Source of the DNA: JANLQX01 sp043775075
GTDB lineage: Bacteria > Actinomycetota > Acidimicrobiia > Acidimicrobiales > JANYDT01
DNA length: 37,486 nt
Reading direction: 5' to 3'
Assembly (NCBI GenBank): GCA_043775075.1
Contig: JAYVSS010000204.1
Coordinates: forward strand, 1-37,486
A program made the position numbers and the translations under genes. Position 1 is the first letter of the stretch, and every line of letters begins with the position of its first letter. The notes under the pieces are model-generated. The model was not told the origin of the DNA. It saw nothing but the letters and a program-made list of their open reading frames with translations, and searched no databases. Positions 15,975-24,207 of this stretch are shown here, piece by piece.

Positions 15975-16946
15975 ATGACAACTCAGCGCATTCCCGTTCC
16001 GTGGCCGTCGTCCGATTCGACCGTCATCACCGATGCCGGGCTGGAGACCTGGCTCCTGTTTCAGCAGGGGGTTGACCTGCCGGCGTTCGCCGCCTATCCC
16101 CTCGCCGCGACCGACAGCGGTAAGCGCCTGCTCACGGAGTACTACGAGCATTACGTGACAATCGCGCAGTCGGTCGGCGCGTCGATCGTCCTCGAAACCC
16201 CCACGTGGCGGGCCAACCCCGATTGGGCAGCCACACTCGGCCACGACCGAATGGCGTTGACCGAGTTGATCGCTGCGTCGGTGGATGTGGTGGCCAGTGT
16301 TCGCGACGGCTGGGCGGGTCGCGGCTCGTTCCTTATCGGTGGGACGGTTGGCCCGCGAGGCGACGGCTATCGCATCGAAACGATGATGACCGGCGAAGCT
16401 GCCGCGGCGTACCACTCGTTCCAGATCGAGTGCATGGCTGCACGTGGTGTCGACGTGATCACTGGGGTGACGATGGGATACGTCGAAGAGGCGATCGGCA
16501 TCGTCCGTGCCGCTCAGGCCGTGGGCCTGCCCGTCGTGGTGTCGTTCACGCTCGAGACCGACGGTCGGCTTCCCTCCGGCATGTCACTCGGCGCAGCGAT
16601 CGAGGCGACAGACGCCGCGACGGGCGGCGGCGCACAGCACTTCATGATCAACTGCGCCCACCCGACGCACTTCACCAACGTCCTCGACGTCACATCTTCG
16701 TGGGTCTTGCGCATCGGTGGGCTGCGCGCCAACGCGTCGTCGCTCAGCCATGCTGAGCTCGACGAGATGGTCGAACTCGACGAAGGTGACCCGGCCGATC
16801 TCGCCTCGCGCTACGTCGCGCTGCGTTCGTTGCTGCCGGCGCTGCGGGTGCTCGGCGGTTGTTGTGGCACCGATCATCGGCACGTCGCAGCGATCGCAGA
16901 GGCATGGTGCGCGTCATCGCCGCCGGCACGATCGGGTCGCGCTTAG
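15975..16946 (+). CDS. Homocysteine S-methyltransferase family protein
   Basis: The 323-residue protein is a zinc-dependent methyltransferase barrel of the homocysteine S-methyltransferase (MmuM-like) family, which moves a methyl group from S-methylmethionine or a similar donor to homocysteine. It has ITDAGLETWL at the start, VLETPTWRANPDW, GPRGDGY, and the three zinc-binding cysteines in MINCAHP and GGCCGTDHRH. There is no cobalamin domain. No clear ribosome-binding site precedes the ATG, so translation may be leaderless. It shares the high-GC style of the upstream regulator and converges with the acyl-CoA ligase gene, overlapping it by 4 bp. The methyl donor cannot be told from sequence. 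Confidence 0.88.
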   Translation: MTTQRIPVPWPSSDSTVITDAGLETWLLFQQGVDLPAFAAYPLAATDSGKRLLTEYYEHYVTIAQSVGASIVLETPTWRANPDWAATLGHDRMALTELIAASVDVVASVRDGWAGRGSFLIGGTVGPRGDGYRIETMMTGEAAAAYHSFQIECMAARGVDVITGVTMGYVEEAIGIVRAAQAVGLPVVVSFTLETDGRLPSGMSLGAAIEATDAATGGGAQHFMINCAHPTHFTNVLDVTSSWVLRIGGLRANASSLSHAELDEMVELDEGDPADLASRYVALRSLLPALRVLGGCCGTDHRHVAAIAEAWCASSPPARSGRA

Positions 16947-18832
16947 GACCGATACATCCGATCGATCACCTCGGCGAAGTGATCGATCACCACGGGCCGG
17001 ATGACCTTGAGAGTTGGTGTCATTTCGCCGGCATCGAGGGTCAACTCTCGGGGCAGGAGCACCCACTTCTTCACTTGCTCGGCGTGGCTCATCGCCGCAT
17101 TCACCGACGCGACCTGGGTGCCAACCTCAGCGGTAACATCGGGGTCGTTCGCCAACGCTTCAATCGACGCTGGCTTGTTGTGATGAACGGCCCATGGGCT
17201 GACCGCTTCGGCGTCGAGTGTGAGCAAAGCCGTCACGTACGGGCGTCCCTCCGCAACCACGACGGCGTTCGAAATGAAACGACACGACCGCAGCCGGAGC
17301 TCAAGTTCTTGGGGTGCGATGTACTTGCCGCCGGCCGTCTTCATGAGGTCCTTCTTCCGGCCGGTGATCCGCAGGTAGCCATCTTCCGTGACGTCGCCGA
17401 GATCCCCGGAATGCATCCAGCCGTCATCGTCGATGAGCTCCGCGGTGGCGGCTTCGTTGAGAAAGTAGCCCGGCGTGACGTTCGGTCCTCGGACGAGCAC
17501 TTCGTGATCGAGGGCGATGCCAACTTCGATGCCGGGCAACGGGGGACCGACGGTTCCAATCTTCACCCGGCCGGGGAGAGAGATGGTGGTGGGACCGCAC
17601 ACTTCGGTTTGGCCATAGACCTCGCCGACATTCAGCCCAACTCCCGCCAACCAGCGGAGGAGTTCGGGGTCAATGGGTGCAGCTCCCGAGAAGAGCCCAT
17701 GCGCGTGATCCAGACCGAGGCCATGGCGAATCTGGTGACCGACCGTCCGATCGAGGGCGGCCCGCTCAAGTGCTGCCACCCGGCTATCGCTCGGCGCGTC
17801 GGCAAGTTCCCTGAACTTATCGATAAGTACACGTTGCAGTCCGTGCGTCTGAGCGAACTTCAGCTCGAGGCCCGTTCTAATCTTTTCCCACACTCTGGGA
17901 ACGGCGAAGAAGAGCGTGGGACGGCACGCGATGAGGTCCTCGCCGACCGTACTGACGCTTCGAGCAAACCATGTTTCGCCGCCAGAAGCGATGTGACCGA
18001 AATGGCTGACCACCCGTTCCGCGATGTGACTGAGGGGAAGGTAGGAAAGAAATCGATCGGTCGGACCGATCTCGATCGCCGTGCGAATCATCTGCACCGT
18101 GGCGCTGATGTTGTCGTGACTAAGCATTACTCCTTTGGGTGGGCCGGTAGTTCCGCTGGTGTACACGATTGAAGCGATATCGGCGCCCCGAATCGCCGTG
18201 CTGTGCCGCTGAACTTGCAGCGGATCGCTGGGGAGCGCGGATGCTCCCATCCTCAGCACATCAGACCAGCGATGGAGTGCAAACTTCGGGCTCGCCAAAG
18301 CCGTCGTCCAGGGAACGTCGCCGGCGCCCTCGCCGTCCCGTCTGTCGTTTTCGAACACCACGATCCTCTCCAGTTTTGTGAGATCGGGCAGGGAGCCCGC
18401 GATCTTGGCCATTTGCGCGGCGCTGTCGAGCACACACATGCGCGCGCCCGAGTGCTGCAGGACGTACCCGACTTGAGATGTTGAGCTGGTTGGATAGATC
18501 GGCACGGAAATTGCCCCGACCAGAAGGGCAGCCATATCAGTGACCTGCCATTCCCACCGATTAGCCGAAAGCAGCGCAATGCGATCTCCGGGATTGATTC
18601 CAAAGCCGAGAAATGCCGCTGCCAGTTCCTCGGCGATCCGGCCGTAATCCTCCCACGACAGCAACCCCCAACCATCTGCATCGTCAGACGTGGTCTCGAG
18701 GGCGTGGGACCGAAAGGCAACGCGTTTCGATCGGTCCTCCACCGCAGTGCGGAAGAGCTCGGTGATCGGCACACGGATCTGTGGGTCGTCGGTTTCCCCA
18801 TTCCCGACGATGCCTGCTTCGATTTCACCCAT
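16943..18832 (-). CDS. Long-chain fatty-acid-CoA ligase (FadD15-like)
   Basis: The 629-residue adenylate-forming enzyme activates fatty acids to acyl-CoA. Core motifs are YTSGTTGPPKGVMLSHDN (AMP-binding P-loop), LPLSHIAERV, GEVYGQTEVCG, DGWMHSGDLG and GRKKDLMKTAGGKYIAPQEL, with the C-terminal lid. Length and the AERV form match the FACL/AMP-binding group of mycobacterial FadD15. The chosen ATG at 18832 has AAGGAG seven bases upstream; an earlier ATG at 18877 would lie inside the upstream gene. It overlaps the WS/DGAT gene by 8 bp, so acyl-CoA supply is translationally coupled to storage-lipid synthesis. It converges with the methyltransferase gene. Confidence 0.92.
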   Translation of the reverse strand: MGEIEAGIVGNGETDDPQIRVPITELFRTAVEDRSKRVAFRSHALETTSDDADGWGLLSWEDYGRIAEELAAAFLGFGINPGDRIALLSANRWEWQVTDMAALLVGAISVPIYPTSSTSQVGYVLQHSGARMCVLDSAAQMAKIAGSLPDLTKLERIVVFENDRRDGEGAGDVPWTTALASPKFALHRWSDVLRMGASALPSDPLQVQRHSTAIRGADIASIVYTSGTTGPPKGVMLSHDNISATVQMIRTAIEIGPTDRFLSYLPLSHIAERVVSHFGHIASGGETWFARSVSTVGEDLIACRPTLFFAVPRVWEKIRTGLELKFAQTHGLQRVLIDKFRELADAPSDSRVAALERAALDRTVGHQIRHGLGLDHAHGLFSGAAPIDPELLRWLAGVGLNVGEVYGQTEVCGPTTISLPGRVKIGTVGPPLPGIEVGIALDHEVLVRGPNVTPGYFLNEAATAELIDDDGWMHSGDLGDVTEDGYLRITGRKKDLMKTAGGKYIAPQELELRLRSCRFISNAVVVAEGRPYVTALLTLDAEAVSPWAVHHNKPASIEALANDPDVTAEVGTQVASVNAAMSHAEQVKKWVLLPRELTLDAGEMTPTLKVIRPVVIDHFAEVIDRMYRS

Positions 18833-20285
18833 GTGACGACTCCTTAGTGGGCACCAGCGCGCCATGCAGCTGGGCAAACGACTTCTTTATGGCGGCGGCG
18901 AGAACTGCACCGTCGGGGCAATGAACGCTGTCGGCGTTGATGCCGAACGTCAGGTGATCTTTGTAGGAGGTCACGGCCACGCTCACCGTCATCATTCCGG
19001 CGAGCGGGGCAAATCCGAAGGTCTCAATCATCTGTGCGCCTAGTAAGAACAGCGGCTCTCTTGGGCCCGGCACATTCGTGATCAAGAGATTGGCGAAGTG
19101 TTGATGGTCGATGATGGCGTGGCTCAGCGGGCCGAGGACGACCGTTGGGACAAGCGCGGCAAGGCTTAGTGCGGCGCCCGTTATTGCCGCTTGATGATGG
19201 CGTTTTCGCGTGTCTATAGCCGCAGCCACCGTTCGAAGTTGGTCGATCGGGTCAACGACTCCAAGGGGGAGCGGAGCTTGCAAGAGTGCGGTTCGATTTC
19301 CTTCTACTTGAGTGTCGTGGGTTGATCGAATATTGACCGGAATCAGCGCTTGCAGAGTGAGGTCGTCCACCCGGTCACCACGTTCGAGCAGGAGCGTGCG
19401 AAGCGCCCCTGTCATGGTGGCGAGCACCACGTCGTTCACGGTCGTGTGCGAGACGGTCTTCACCTCCTTCACATCGGAAAGCGACAAACGACAGATGTGC
19501 AATGTCCGCGCTGCCCCTACAGGTGCACGCAGGGAGCATTTAGGGGCAATCACGTCGCCGGTAAGAAACGTCGCGACCCCGTCGACCATCGCCGCCGCAG
19601 ATTGTGCCGCATGCATGGGGCTGGCGATTCCGTCAGCAACACCTCCGAAGGACCGGAGCCGTTGAGCAACTGCATCTTTTGCAAGATCGGAAAGATGCAC
19701 CGCTTCGGGTTCCCATCCGGCATTGCGAACGTTGGCATTCCGGTCTGGCTCGTTCGTCGTCCGGTCGTGTTCCAACAACAAATTGAGTACGCCAACACCC
19801 CCGACCCCGTCGACCAACGCGTGATGGACCTTCTCCACCATCGCGACGCGATTCCCTCGAAGCCCGGTGACAAACGTGACTTCCCACAGTGGCTTTGAGC
19901 GATCGAGACAACAGCGTACGAGTTCGGCGCAGAAGTCCAGAAGTCGACGTTCTTCGCTTTTTCGCGATCGGCCCCGTGATGGAAGGGTCTTTGTCCGCAC
20001 GTGGTTTGCGATATCGAACGACTCGTCGTCGGTCCAGAAGAAGTGTCCGCCGTCAAGAGGGTTGCGTTCGAGCCGACGGCGAAACCTTGGCACTTCGACG
20101 AGCCGATTCTCCACGTGCACGCGCAGTGCGTTGAGGCGCAGATGTCCATGTTCATTCAGCAGCGTTTTGCCGCTGAAGAGGGCCAACGCGCCGATATGCA
20201 ACGGAGCTTCATCGGTCTCCGCCACCAGGTAGGTCTCGTCGAGCGCACTCAGTCGATCAAGTTTCATCTGGCCACCGGCAGGCAT
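18825..20285 (-). CDS. Wax ester synthase/diacylglycerol acyltransferase (WS/DGAT, Tgs1-like)
   Basis: The 486-residue acyltransferase condenses acyl-CoA with diacylglycerol or fatty alcohol to make triacylglycerol or wax ester. The catalytic motif HHALVDG is at 154-160, followed by the condensation-domain-like second half with NDVVLATMTGALR, and NVPGPREPLFLLGA near the C-terminus, all typical of the family. M. tuberculosis tgs1 (Rv3130c) is a DosR target that builds triacylglycerol in hypoxia. An in-frame ATG at 20267 (residue 7) has a better GGTGG ribosome-binding site and may be the true start. A DosR-like site lies 46 bp upstream (20331-20344), and the acyl-CoA ligase follows with an 8-bp overlap. 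Confidence 0.92.
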   Translation of the reverse strand: MPAGGQMKLDRLSALDETYLVAETDEAPLHIGALALFSGKTLLNEHGHLRLNALRVHVENRLVEVPRFRRRLERNPLDGGHFFWTDDESFDIANHVRTKTLPSRGRSRKSEERRLLDFCAELVRCCLDRSKPLWEVTFVTGLRGNRVAMVEKVHHALVDGVGGVGVLNLLLEHDRTTNEPDRNANVRNAGWEPEAVHLSDLAKDAVAQRLRSFGGVADGIASPMHAAQSAAAMVDGVATFLTGDVIAPKCSLRAPVGAARTLHICRLSLSDVKEVKTVSHTTVNDVVLATMTGALRTLLLERGDRVDDLTLQALIPVNIRSTHDTQVEGNRTALLQAPLPLGVVDPIDQLRTVAAAIDTRKRHHQAAITGAALSLAALVPTVVLGPLSHAIIDHQHFANLLITNVPGPREPLFLLGAQMIETFGFAPLAGMMTVSVAVTSYKDHLTFGINADSVHCPDGAVLAAAIKKSFAQLHGALVPTKESSHG

Positions 20286-20330
20286 CTAGAGGCATGCGTT
20301 CATCGTGAGGGCTGGCCCGTGAACGTGCCA

Positions 20331-20344
20331 GGGCACAAGGTCCT
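20331..20344 (-). promoter_or_regulatory. DosR-box-like site upstream of the WS/DGAT gene
   Basis: Read on the minus strand the site is AGGACCTTGTGCCC, with GGACC left and CCC right halves, 9 of 14 core positions. Position 46 bp upstream of the start, and the identity of the target gene, raise its weight above the match alone. Confidence 0.5.
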
Positions 20345-20436
20345 CAGCGCACAGTCCTTGGGAGAGTCCTCCAGCGTCCTTTGCCCCTTCTTCTCGTCCG
20401 GTCCACCTTCCATGATCGTTACTTGAGCCTTCGAAG

Positions 20437-21006
20437 TCATGAACGGCGTGCCTCGACGACTTCCGAGGCCTCGCCAACACCTTGGTGGGCGGTGATGAGC
20501 ACGTTGGGGAAGGTCAGCAGCCGACTGAATGTGTCGTCACTAACCACAGTGTTCGAGAGGTCTTGGAAGAACAGCGGCCTTCCTCTTCGTACACGTCTAG
20601 ACCGAGGTCCCCGACCTTGCCAGACTTCAACGCATCGATCACCGCCACCGTGTCCACCAGCGTCCGCGCCTGGTGTTCAAAATCATCACGCCGGCCTTCA
20701 TGGCCGAGAGCGAAGCCTCGTCAACGATGTGGCGAGTGTTGTCGTCGCGATGGGGAGCGACACGATCTCTGATCGCCGGAAGAGCAAAGTTGTTTTCCCG
20801 CACGCGGTTGTAGGCCCGATGGAGCTTGCGGTTCAACGCCAAGAGCAGGGCAACGGTATGTTCGGCCACGGCGTGCGGGAGTATGCCGGCACCCGGACCA
20901 CGCTGATCCCTACGGCCTTTGCCCGATCCAGGTCGACGTGGTTGAAACCCGTTGAACGAAGAAATTCTTCGTCGTACGGCTTGGTGCTGAACACGACCGT
21001 TTTCAA
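20437..21006 (-). pseudogene. Decayed D-lactate/2-hydroxyacid dehydrogenase
   Basis: Three frames on the minus strand together give pieces of a D-isomer 2-hydroxyacid dehydrogenase. The start (TTG at 21006 with GGAGG upstream) reads KTVVFSTKPYDEEFLRSTGF, then NHVDLDRAKA. The second frame reads AEHTVALLLALNRKLHRAYN, later VAPHRDDNTRHIVDEASLSA and GVMILNTRRG. The third reads VIDALKSGKVGDLGLDVYEE and, after another shift, LSNTVVSDDTFSRLLTFPNV and LITAHQG, stopping at 20437-20439. Compared with the roughly 330-residue family, segments are missing after YDEEFL and after NNFAL, the latter removing the NAD-binding GxGxxG region. It cannot be active. The family makes D-lactate in fermentation, so its loss affects an anaerobic route. 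Confidence 0.85.
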
Positions 21007-21192
21007 CGGCTACCTCCGACGTGCGCGTCCTCGAGCGAAGTGCGCATGAGTCTTATGGTGCGCGCTGATCGCCTGCCGGGGCTAGGGCGGAAAGACTCTT
21101 CGTGCCCGCCTCGGACGCAGAATCGCCGTTGTCCCAAGGTGACTGAATTTGCTGATTCGTCACATCACTTGCGCCGCTCGTCCGAGTGTGGT

Positions 21193-21224
21193 CGCGTCGG
21201 ACTTGTCGGACCGGTTCCGACGCG
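21193..21224. repeat. Inverted repeat in the gap before the His/Asp-rich gene
   Basis: CGCGTCGGA (21193-21201) and TCCGACGCG (21216-21224) are perfect 9-bp arms around a 14-base loop. The 287-bp stretch 21007-21293 otherwise shows no gene. The hairpin could be an operator, an mRNA structure or an intergenic repeat; no T-run follows. Confidence 0.45.
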
Positions 21225-21293
21225 CAACATGCCACTCACCTGAAGGAAGTGTCCCGGCCGCACCGTGCGGCCTTTGATCGAATCGAGGAAGCT

Positions 21294-21545
21294 ATGAACA
21301 AGTCTCACGACGCCGACCACGATTACCACGACGGCCACGATCACAACGGCGATCGGCATCGGTATCCGCGGTCATCCGAGCGCGATCGCGCAACACCGAG
21401 TCCGATCGTGGCAACGCGGCACCGGCCGCGGGTGGAGGGACGGACGGAGTTCAAGGACTTCGACTACGGCGACCCGATCGATCTCACGCAATTCGAGACG
21501 GACGTGCACTCGCACCATCCCTCGTTCTCGCTCCTCGGCTGGTAG
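21294..21545 (+). CDS. Small His/Asp-rich protein of unknown function
   Basis: An 83-residue ORF begins at ATG 21294 with a good GAGGAA ribosome-binding site five bases upstream. Its N-terminus HDADHDYHDGHDHNGDRHRY is packed with His and Asp, which suggests binding of nickel, zinc or copper. The C-terminal half, ending in DPIDLTQFETDVHSHHPSFS, is acidic and aromatic and may form a short conserved tail. There is no signal peptide or membrane segment. I do not recognise a family. The earlier in-frame start at 21186 lacks a ribosome-binding site. The opposite strand also has an ORF here, but its hydrophobic run is just the complement of the His/Asp codons. Confidence 0.55.
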   Translation: MNKSHDADHDYHDGHDHNGDRHRYPRSSERDRATPSPIVATRHRPRVEGRTEFKDFDYGDPIDLTQFETDVHSHHPSFSLLGW

Positions 21546-21580
21546 CTCCGCAATCATCGCCGGTGATGAGGACCTTTGGC

Positions 21581-21594
21581 GAGTCCAAGGTCCC
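21581..21594 (-). promoter_or_regulatory. DosR-box-like site upstream of the hemolysin III gene
   Basis: On the minus strand the site is GGGACCTTGGACTC, 10 of 14 DosR core positions. A second imperfect copy, AGGACCTTTGGCGA, lies on the plus strand at 21569-21582, overlapping by two bases. Together they form GGACCTTTGG...CCAAGGTCC around a short centre, 38 bp before the ATG at 21632. Confidence 0.5.
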
Positions 21595-21631
21595 TTTCTC
21601 AACGGTGTCGCCACGCCGTACGGTGGAAGCG

Positions 21632-22273
21632 ATGAATGCTGGTCGCCCGCACTTTCGAGGCTCGCTCCACCGGTGGGCGGCAGTTTCCACCGTCCCGATG
21701 GCGATTGTGCTCTTCCGGTACACGACCACGGCCCAGCAACGCGTCGTCATCCTGATCTATGCCTGCGGCATGCTGGCGATGTTCGGTGGGTCTGCGCTGT
21801 ATCACCGTGGCCGGTGGACCGGCTCGACGAAGCGAATCATGCAGCGCGTGGACCATTCAACGATCTTCTGCGCCATCGCCGGGACGTACACACCGATCGC
21901 CGTGCTCGTCCTCACCGGGGGCCTTCGCCTCGCCATGCTGCTGACCGTGTGGGTCGGAGCGCTGGTGGGCGTGGTCTTGCAGTGGCTGTCGAAGCCGCCA
22001 TCGCGAGTTCTGAGCGCGATGGTCTATGTGATCGTCGGTTGGGCGGCGCTCATGGCATTGACGCAGTTGCTCGACGGACTTGGTCAGCTGACGTTCGCAC
22101 TGGTGGTTCTCGGTGGACTTGCCTACACCATGGGAAGCGTTGTGTATGCGACGAAACGCCCTGACCCAGTGCCCCTGTCCTTCGGATACCACGAGGTCTT
22201 TCACCTCTTCACCCTGATCGGTGCAGGACTGCATTACGCGGCGATATTGCGCCTGATCCTTCGACTTCGTTAA
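21632..22273 (+). CDS. Hemolysin III/PAQR-family membrane protein
   Basis: The 213-residue protein has seven predicted membrane helices and the family marks SALYHRGRWTGSTKRIMQRVDHSTIF (in part: SALYH and VDHSTIF), FGYHEVFHLFTLIGAGLHY near the end, and conserved His residues for a zinc site. PAQR/hemolysin III proteins in bacteria are membrane-stress related, and some members are hydrolases of lipids. The frame is open from 21563; the ATG at 21632 is preferred because of the GTGGAAG sequence just upstream and because the earlier codons cover the DosR-like box. It converges with the sugar ABC ATPase, overlapping by 4 bp. Haemolysis is not implied by the family name. Confidence 0.88.
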   Translation: MNAGRPHFRGSLHRWAAVSTVPMAIVLFRYTTTAQQRVVILIYACGMLAMFGGSALYHRGRWTGSTKRIMQRVDHSTIFCAIAGTYTPIAVLVLTGGLRLAMLLTVWVGALVGVVLQWLSKPPSRVLSAMVYVIVGWAALMALTQLLDGLGQLTFALVVLGGLAYTMGSVVYATKRPDPVPLSFGYHEVFHLFTLIGAGLHYAAILRLILRLR

Positions 22274-23436
22274 ATGCTGAGACCCGTTGCTGGGTCAAAG
22301 AAGTGCAGGCGTTCGGTCTCGATGGCGACGACGCGATGCTGACCGGCCAACGCCGTGGTCTTCGGATCGAAGCTGCCGATGATGCGGGCAACGCTCTTCG
22401 TCGGCTCGCTGGCGAGGTCCGGTGCTTCATCCAGCACGATCCCCTTGGCGTTGATGACCATATGGACAATGGTCTGCGGACCGAGTTCTTCAACCAGTTC
22501 GAAATCGGCCGTGATGCACCGCGATAGGGGAGCCTTGGCGATGTCGTTGTCCTCGAAGTGTTCGGGACGGGCGCCAACGAGTACCGGCCGACCGCCGAGA
22601 TACTCGCGCAACGACGGATGATTGGCGAGAACGTTGGGCGCCAGGAGTACCTGCTGCTCGCCGATGGCCAGCCACAGTGCCTCGTCCTTGGCAATGAGTG
22701 CACCCTCCACGAAATTCATCGCCGGAGATCCGAGGAATCCCGCGACGAAGGAGTTGATGGGATGGACGTAGACCTCCTTCGGGGTGCCCACTTGCAGCAG
22801 GCGACCTTTGTCCATCACGGCGACGCGATCTCCCATCGTCATCGCCTCTACCTGATCGTGCGTAACGTAGAGAGTGGTCGTGCCGAGGCGATTCTGCAGC
22901 CGCCCAATTTCGCTTCTCATATGCACACGTAGCTTTGCGTCAAGGTTCGAGAGGGGTTCGTCCATGAGAAACACCTTCGGTTCACGGACTATCGCCCGAC
23001 CCATAGCCACCCGCTGGCGTTGACCGCCCGACAGCTGGCCGGGGCGTCGATGCAATTCGTCGACAAGCCCGAGAAGTTCTGCCGCCTCGTTTACCCGGCG
23101 GGTAATTTCATCCTTCGGGACGTGATGCAGCCCCAACCCAAATCCGATGTTTTCTGCCACCGTCATGTGCGGATAGAGCGCATAGGTCTGAAACACCATT
23201 GCGATATCTCGGTCTCGAGGTTCGACTTCGACGACGTTGCGTCCATCAATACGAACTTCACCTGAAGTGGGAATTTCAAGGCCCGCAAGTATCCGCAATG
23301 CTGTGCTCTTCCCACAGCCTGATGGGCCAACAAGGACCAGCAGTTCGCCATCGTTGATGGCGAGACTGAAATGGGCAACGGCAACGAATCCGTTCTCGAA
23401 CGTTTTGGTGACATTGACAAACTCGACGGAAGCCAT
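22270..23436 (-). CDS. Carbohydrate ABC transporter ATPase (UgpC/MsmK/SugC-like)
   Basis: The 388-residue ATPase has Walker A GPSGCGKST, signature LSGGQRQRVAMGRAIVREP, Walker B VFLMDEPLSNLD and the switch TLYVTHDQVEAMTM. A C-terminal regulatory TOBE domain covers about residues 240-385, with VLVGARPEHFE. This is the MalK-type group that powers sugar or glycerol-3-phosphate importers. No permease or solute-binding gene lies beside it, so it probably serves transporters encoded elsewhere, as MsmK-like shared ATPases do. It follows the fasciclin gene by 27 bp and may be co-transcribed with it. Confidence 0.92.
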   Translation of the reverse strand: MASVEFVNVTKTFENGFVAVAHFSLAINDGELLVLVGPSGCGKSTALRILAGLEIPTSGEVRIDGRNVVEVEPRDRDIAMVFQTYALYPHMTVAENIGFGLGLHHVPKDEITRRVNEAAELLGLVDELHRRPGQLSGGQRQRVAMGRAIVREPKVFLMDEPLSNLDAKLRVHMRSEIGRLQNRLGTTTLYVTHDQVEAMTMGDRVAVMDKGRLLQVGTPKEVYVHPINSFVAGFLGSPAMNFVEGALIAKDEALWLAIGEQQVLLAPNVLANHPSLREYLGGRPVLVGARPEHFEDNDIAKAPLSRCITADFELVEELGPQTIVHMVINAKGIVLDEAPDLASEPTKSVARIIGSFDPKTTALAGQHRVVAIETERLHFFDPATGLSI

Positions 23437-23463
23437 GGTGTTGCCTTTCAGAGGACCGTGCGC

Positions 23464-24099
23464 TTACAGATCTGGCGGCAGAAGCACGTTGCCCATGATG
23501 TTCACGACACCGTTCGAGGCTTCGACGTCAGCTGCAGCGATGGGATTTCCGTTGATCAGCAACTTGTCGCCATCGTGGGTCACCTTCAAGGGCGAACCTT
23601 CGACCGTCATCAGGTCACCGTCTTTGATTTCTGACGTCTTCAGCGCTCCGGGAACCACGTGGTAGAGAAGAACTTTCTTGAGTTTGGCGGCGTCGCCCGC
23701 CACGCCGGCGAGCGTTTTTGCGGGAACGGCAGCAAAGGCGTCATCCGTTGGAGCGAACACCGTGAACGGCCCGGGTCCCTTGAGCGTCGCCAGTAGGTCG
23801 GCGGTCGCCAACAACTTGGCGAGAGTTAAGAACGCGCCCGCTCCCACTGCGGTGAAAACAATATTTGGTTTGGTTGCTGGCTTGAGCGTGCTCGCGGTAT
23901 CCGCCGTGCTGGTAGCGGCGGGATTGCCGATGACCGTCACTGAATCGGTGGCTTTTCCCGTGGCATCGGTCGCCGAAGCGCCGTTCGACTTCGTTGCGGC
24001 AGTGGTCGCCGCTTTGTCACTCCCACATCCGGCGAGTGAGAGTGTTCCCAAGCTGACAGCAAGCATGCTGACGGTGACACGGACGAGGGGCGAGCGCAT
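23464..24099 (-). CDS. Fasciclin-domain lipoprotein
   Basis: The 211-residue protein starts at ATG 24099, with AGGAG eight bases upstream (the longer frame from 24195 has none). A signal peptide with lipobox LSLAGC predicts lipid attachment at the cysteine. An Ala/Thr/Ser-rich linker (about 30-80) leads to one fasciclin (FAS1) domain with GPFTVFAPTDDAFAAVPAKT, VLLYHVVPG and NGVVNIMGNVLLPPDL at the C-terminus. FAS1 domains mediate adhesion or matrix contact; actinobacterial examples resemble MPT70/MPT83. It lies 108 bp downstream of the CopD-like gene and may end that operon or have its own promoter. Confidence 0.9.
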   Translation of the reverse strand: MRSPLVRVTVSMLAVSLGTLSLAGCGSDKAATTAATKSNGASATDATGKATDSVTVIGNPAATSTADTASTLKPATKPNIVFTAVGAGAFLTLAKLLATADLLATLKGPGPFTVFAPTDDAFAAVPAKTLAGVAGDAAKLKKVLLYHVVPGALKTSEIKDGDLMTVEGSPLKVTHDGDKLLINGNPIAAADVEASNGVVNIMGNVLLPPDL

Positions 24100-24207
24100 G
24101 TGGTCTCCTGTTGGGGCTGGTGAGGCAGGACGATTTTTCATGAAACATCTACGAATAACTTCGGTGAAATTGGCCATCAATAGTACGAAAACCATGGTCG
24201 TGGCGTT

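Noticed and set aside
16859..18172. Plus-strand ORF of 437 codons
   Set aside because: It is antisense to the acyl-CoA ligase, which has complete family motifs.
20286..20480. Minus-strand ORF upstream of the WS/DGAT gene
   Set aside because: It covers the promoter region and DosR-like site, lacks any family motif and overlaps the pseudogene end.
21165..21359. Minus-strand ORF with a hydrophobic valine-rich start resembling a membrane peptide
   Set aside because: The valine run is the complement of His/Asp codons on the plus strand, which has a good ribosome-binding site; the minus start has none.
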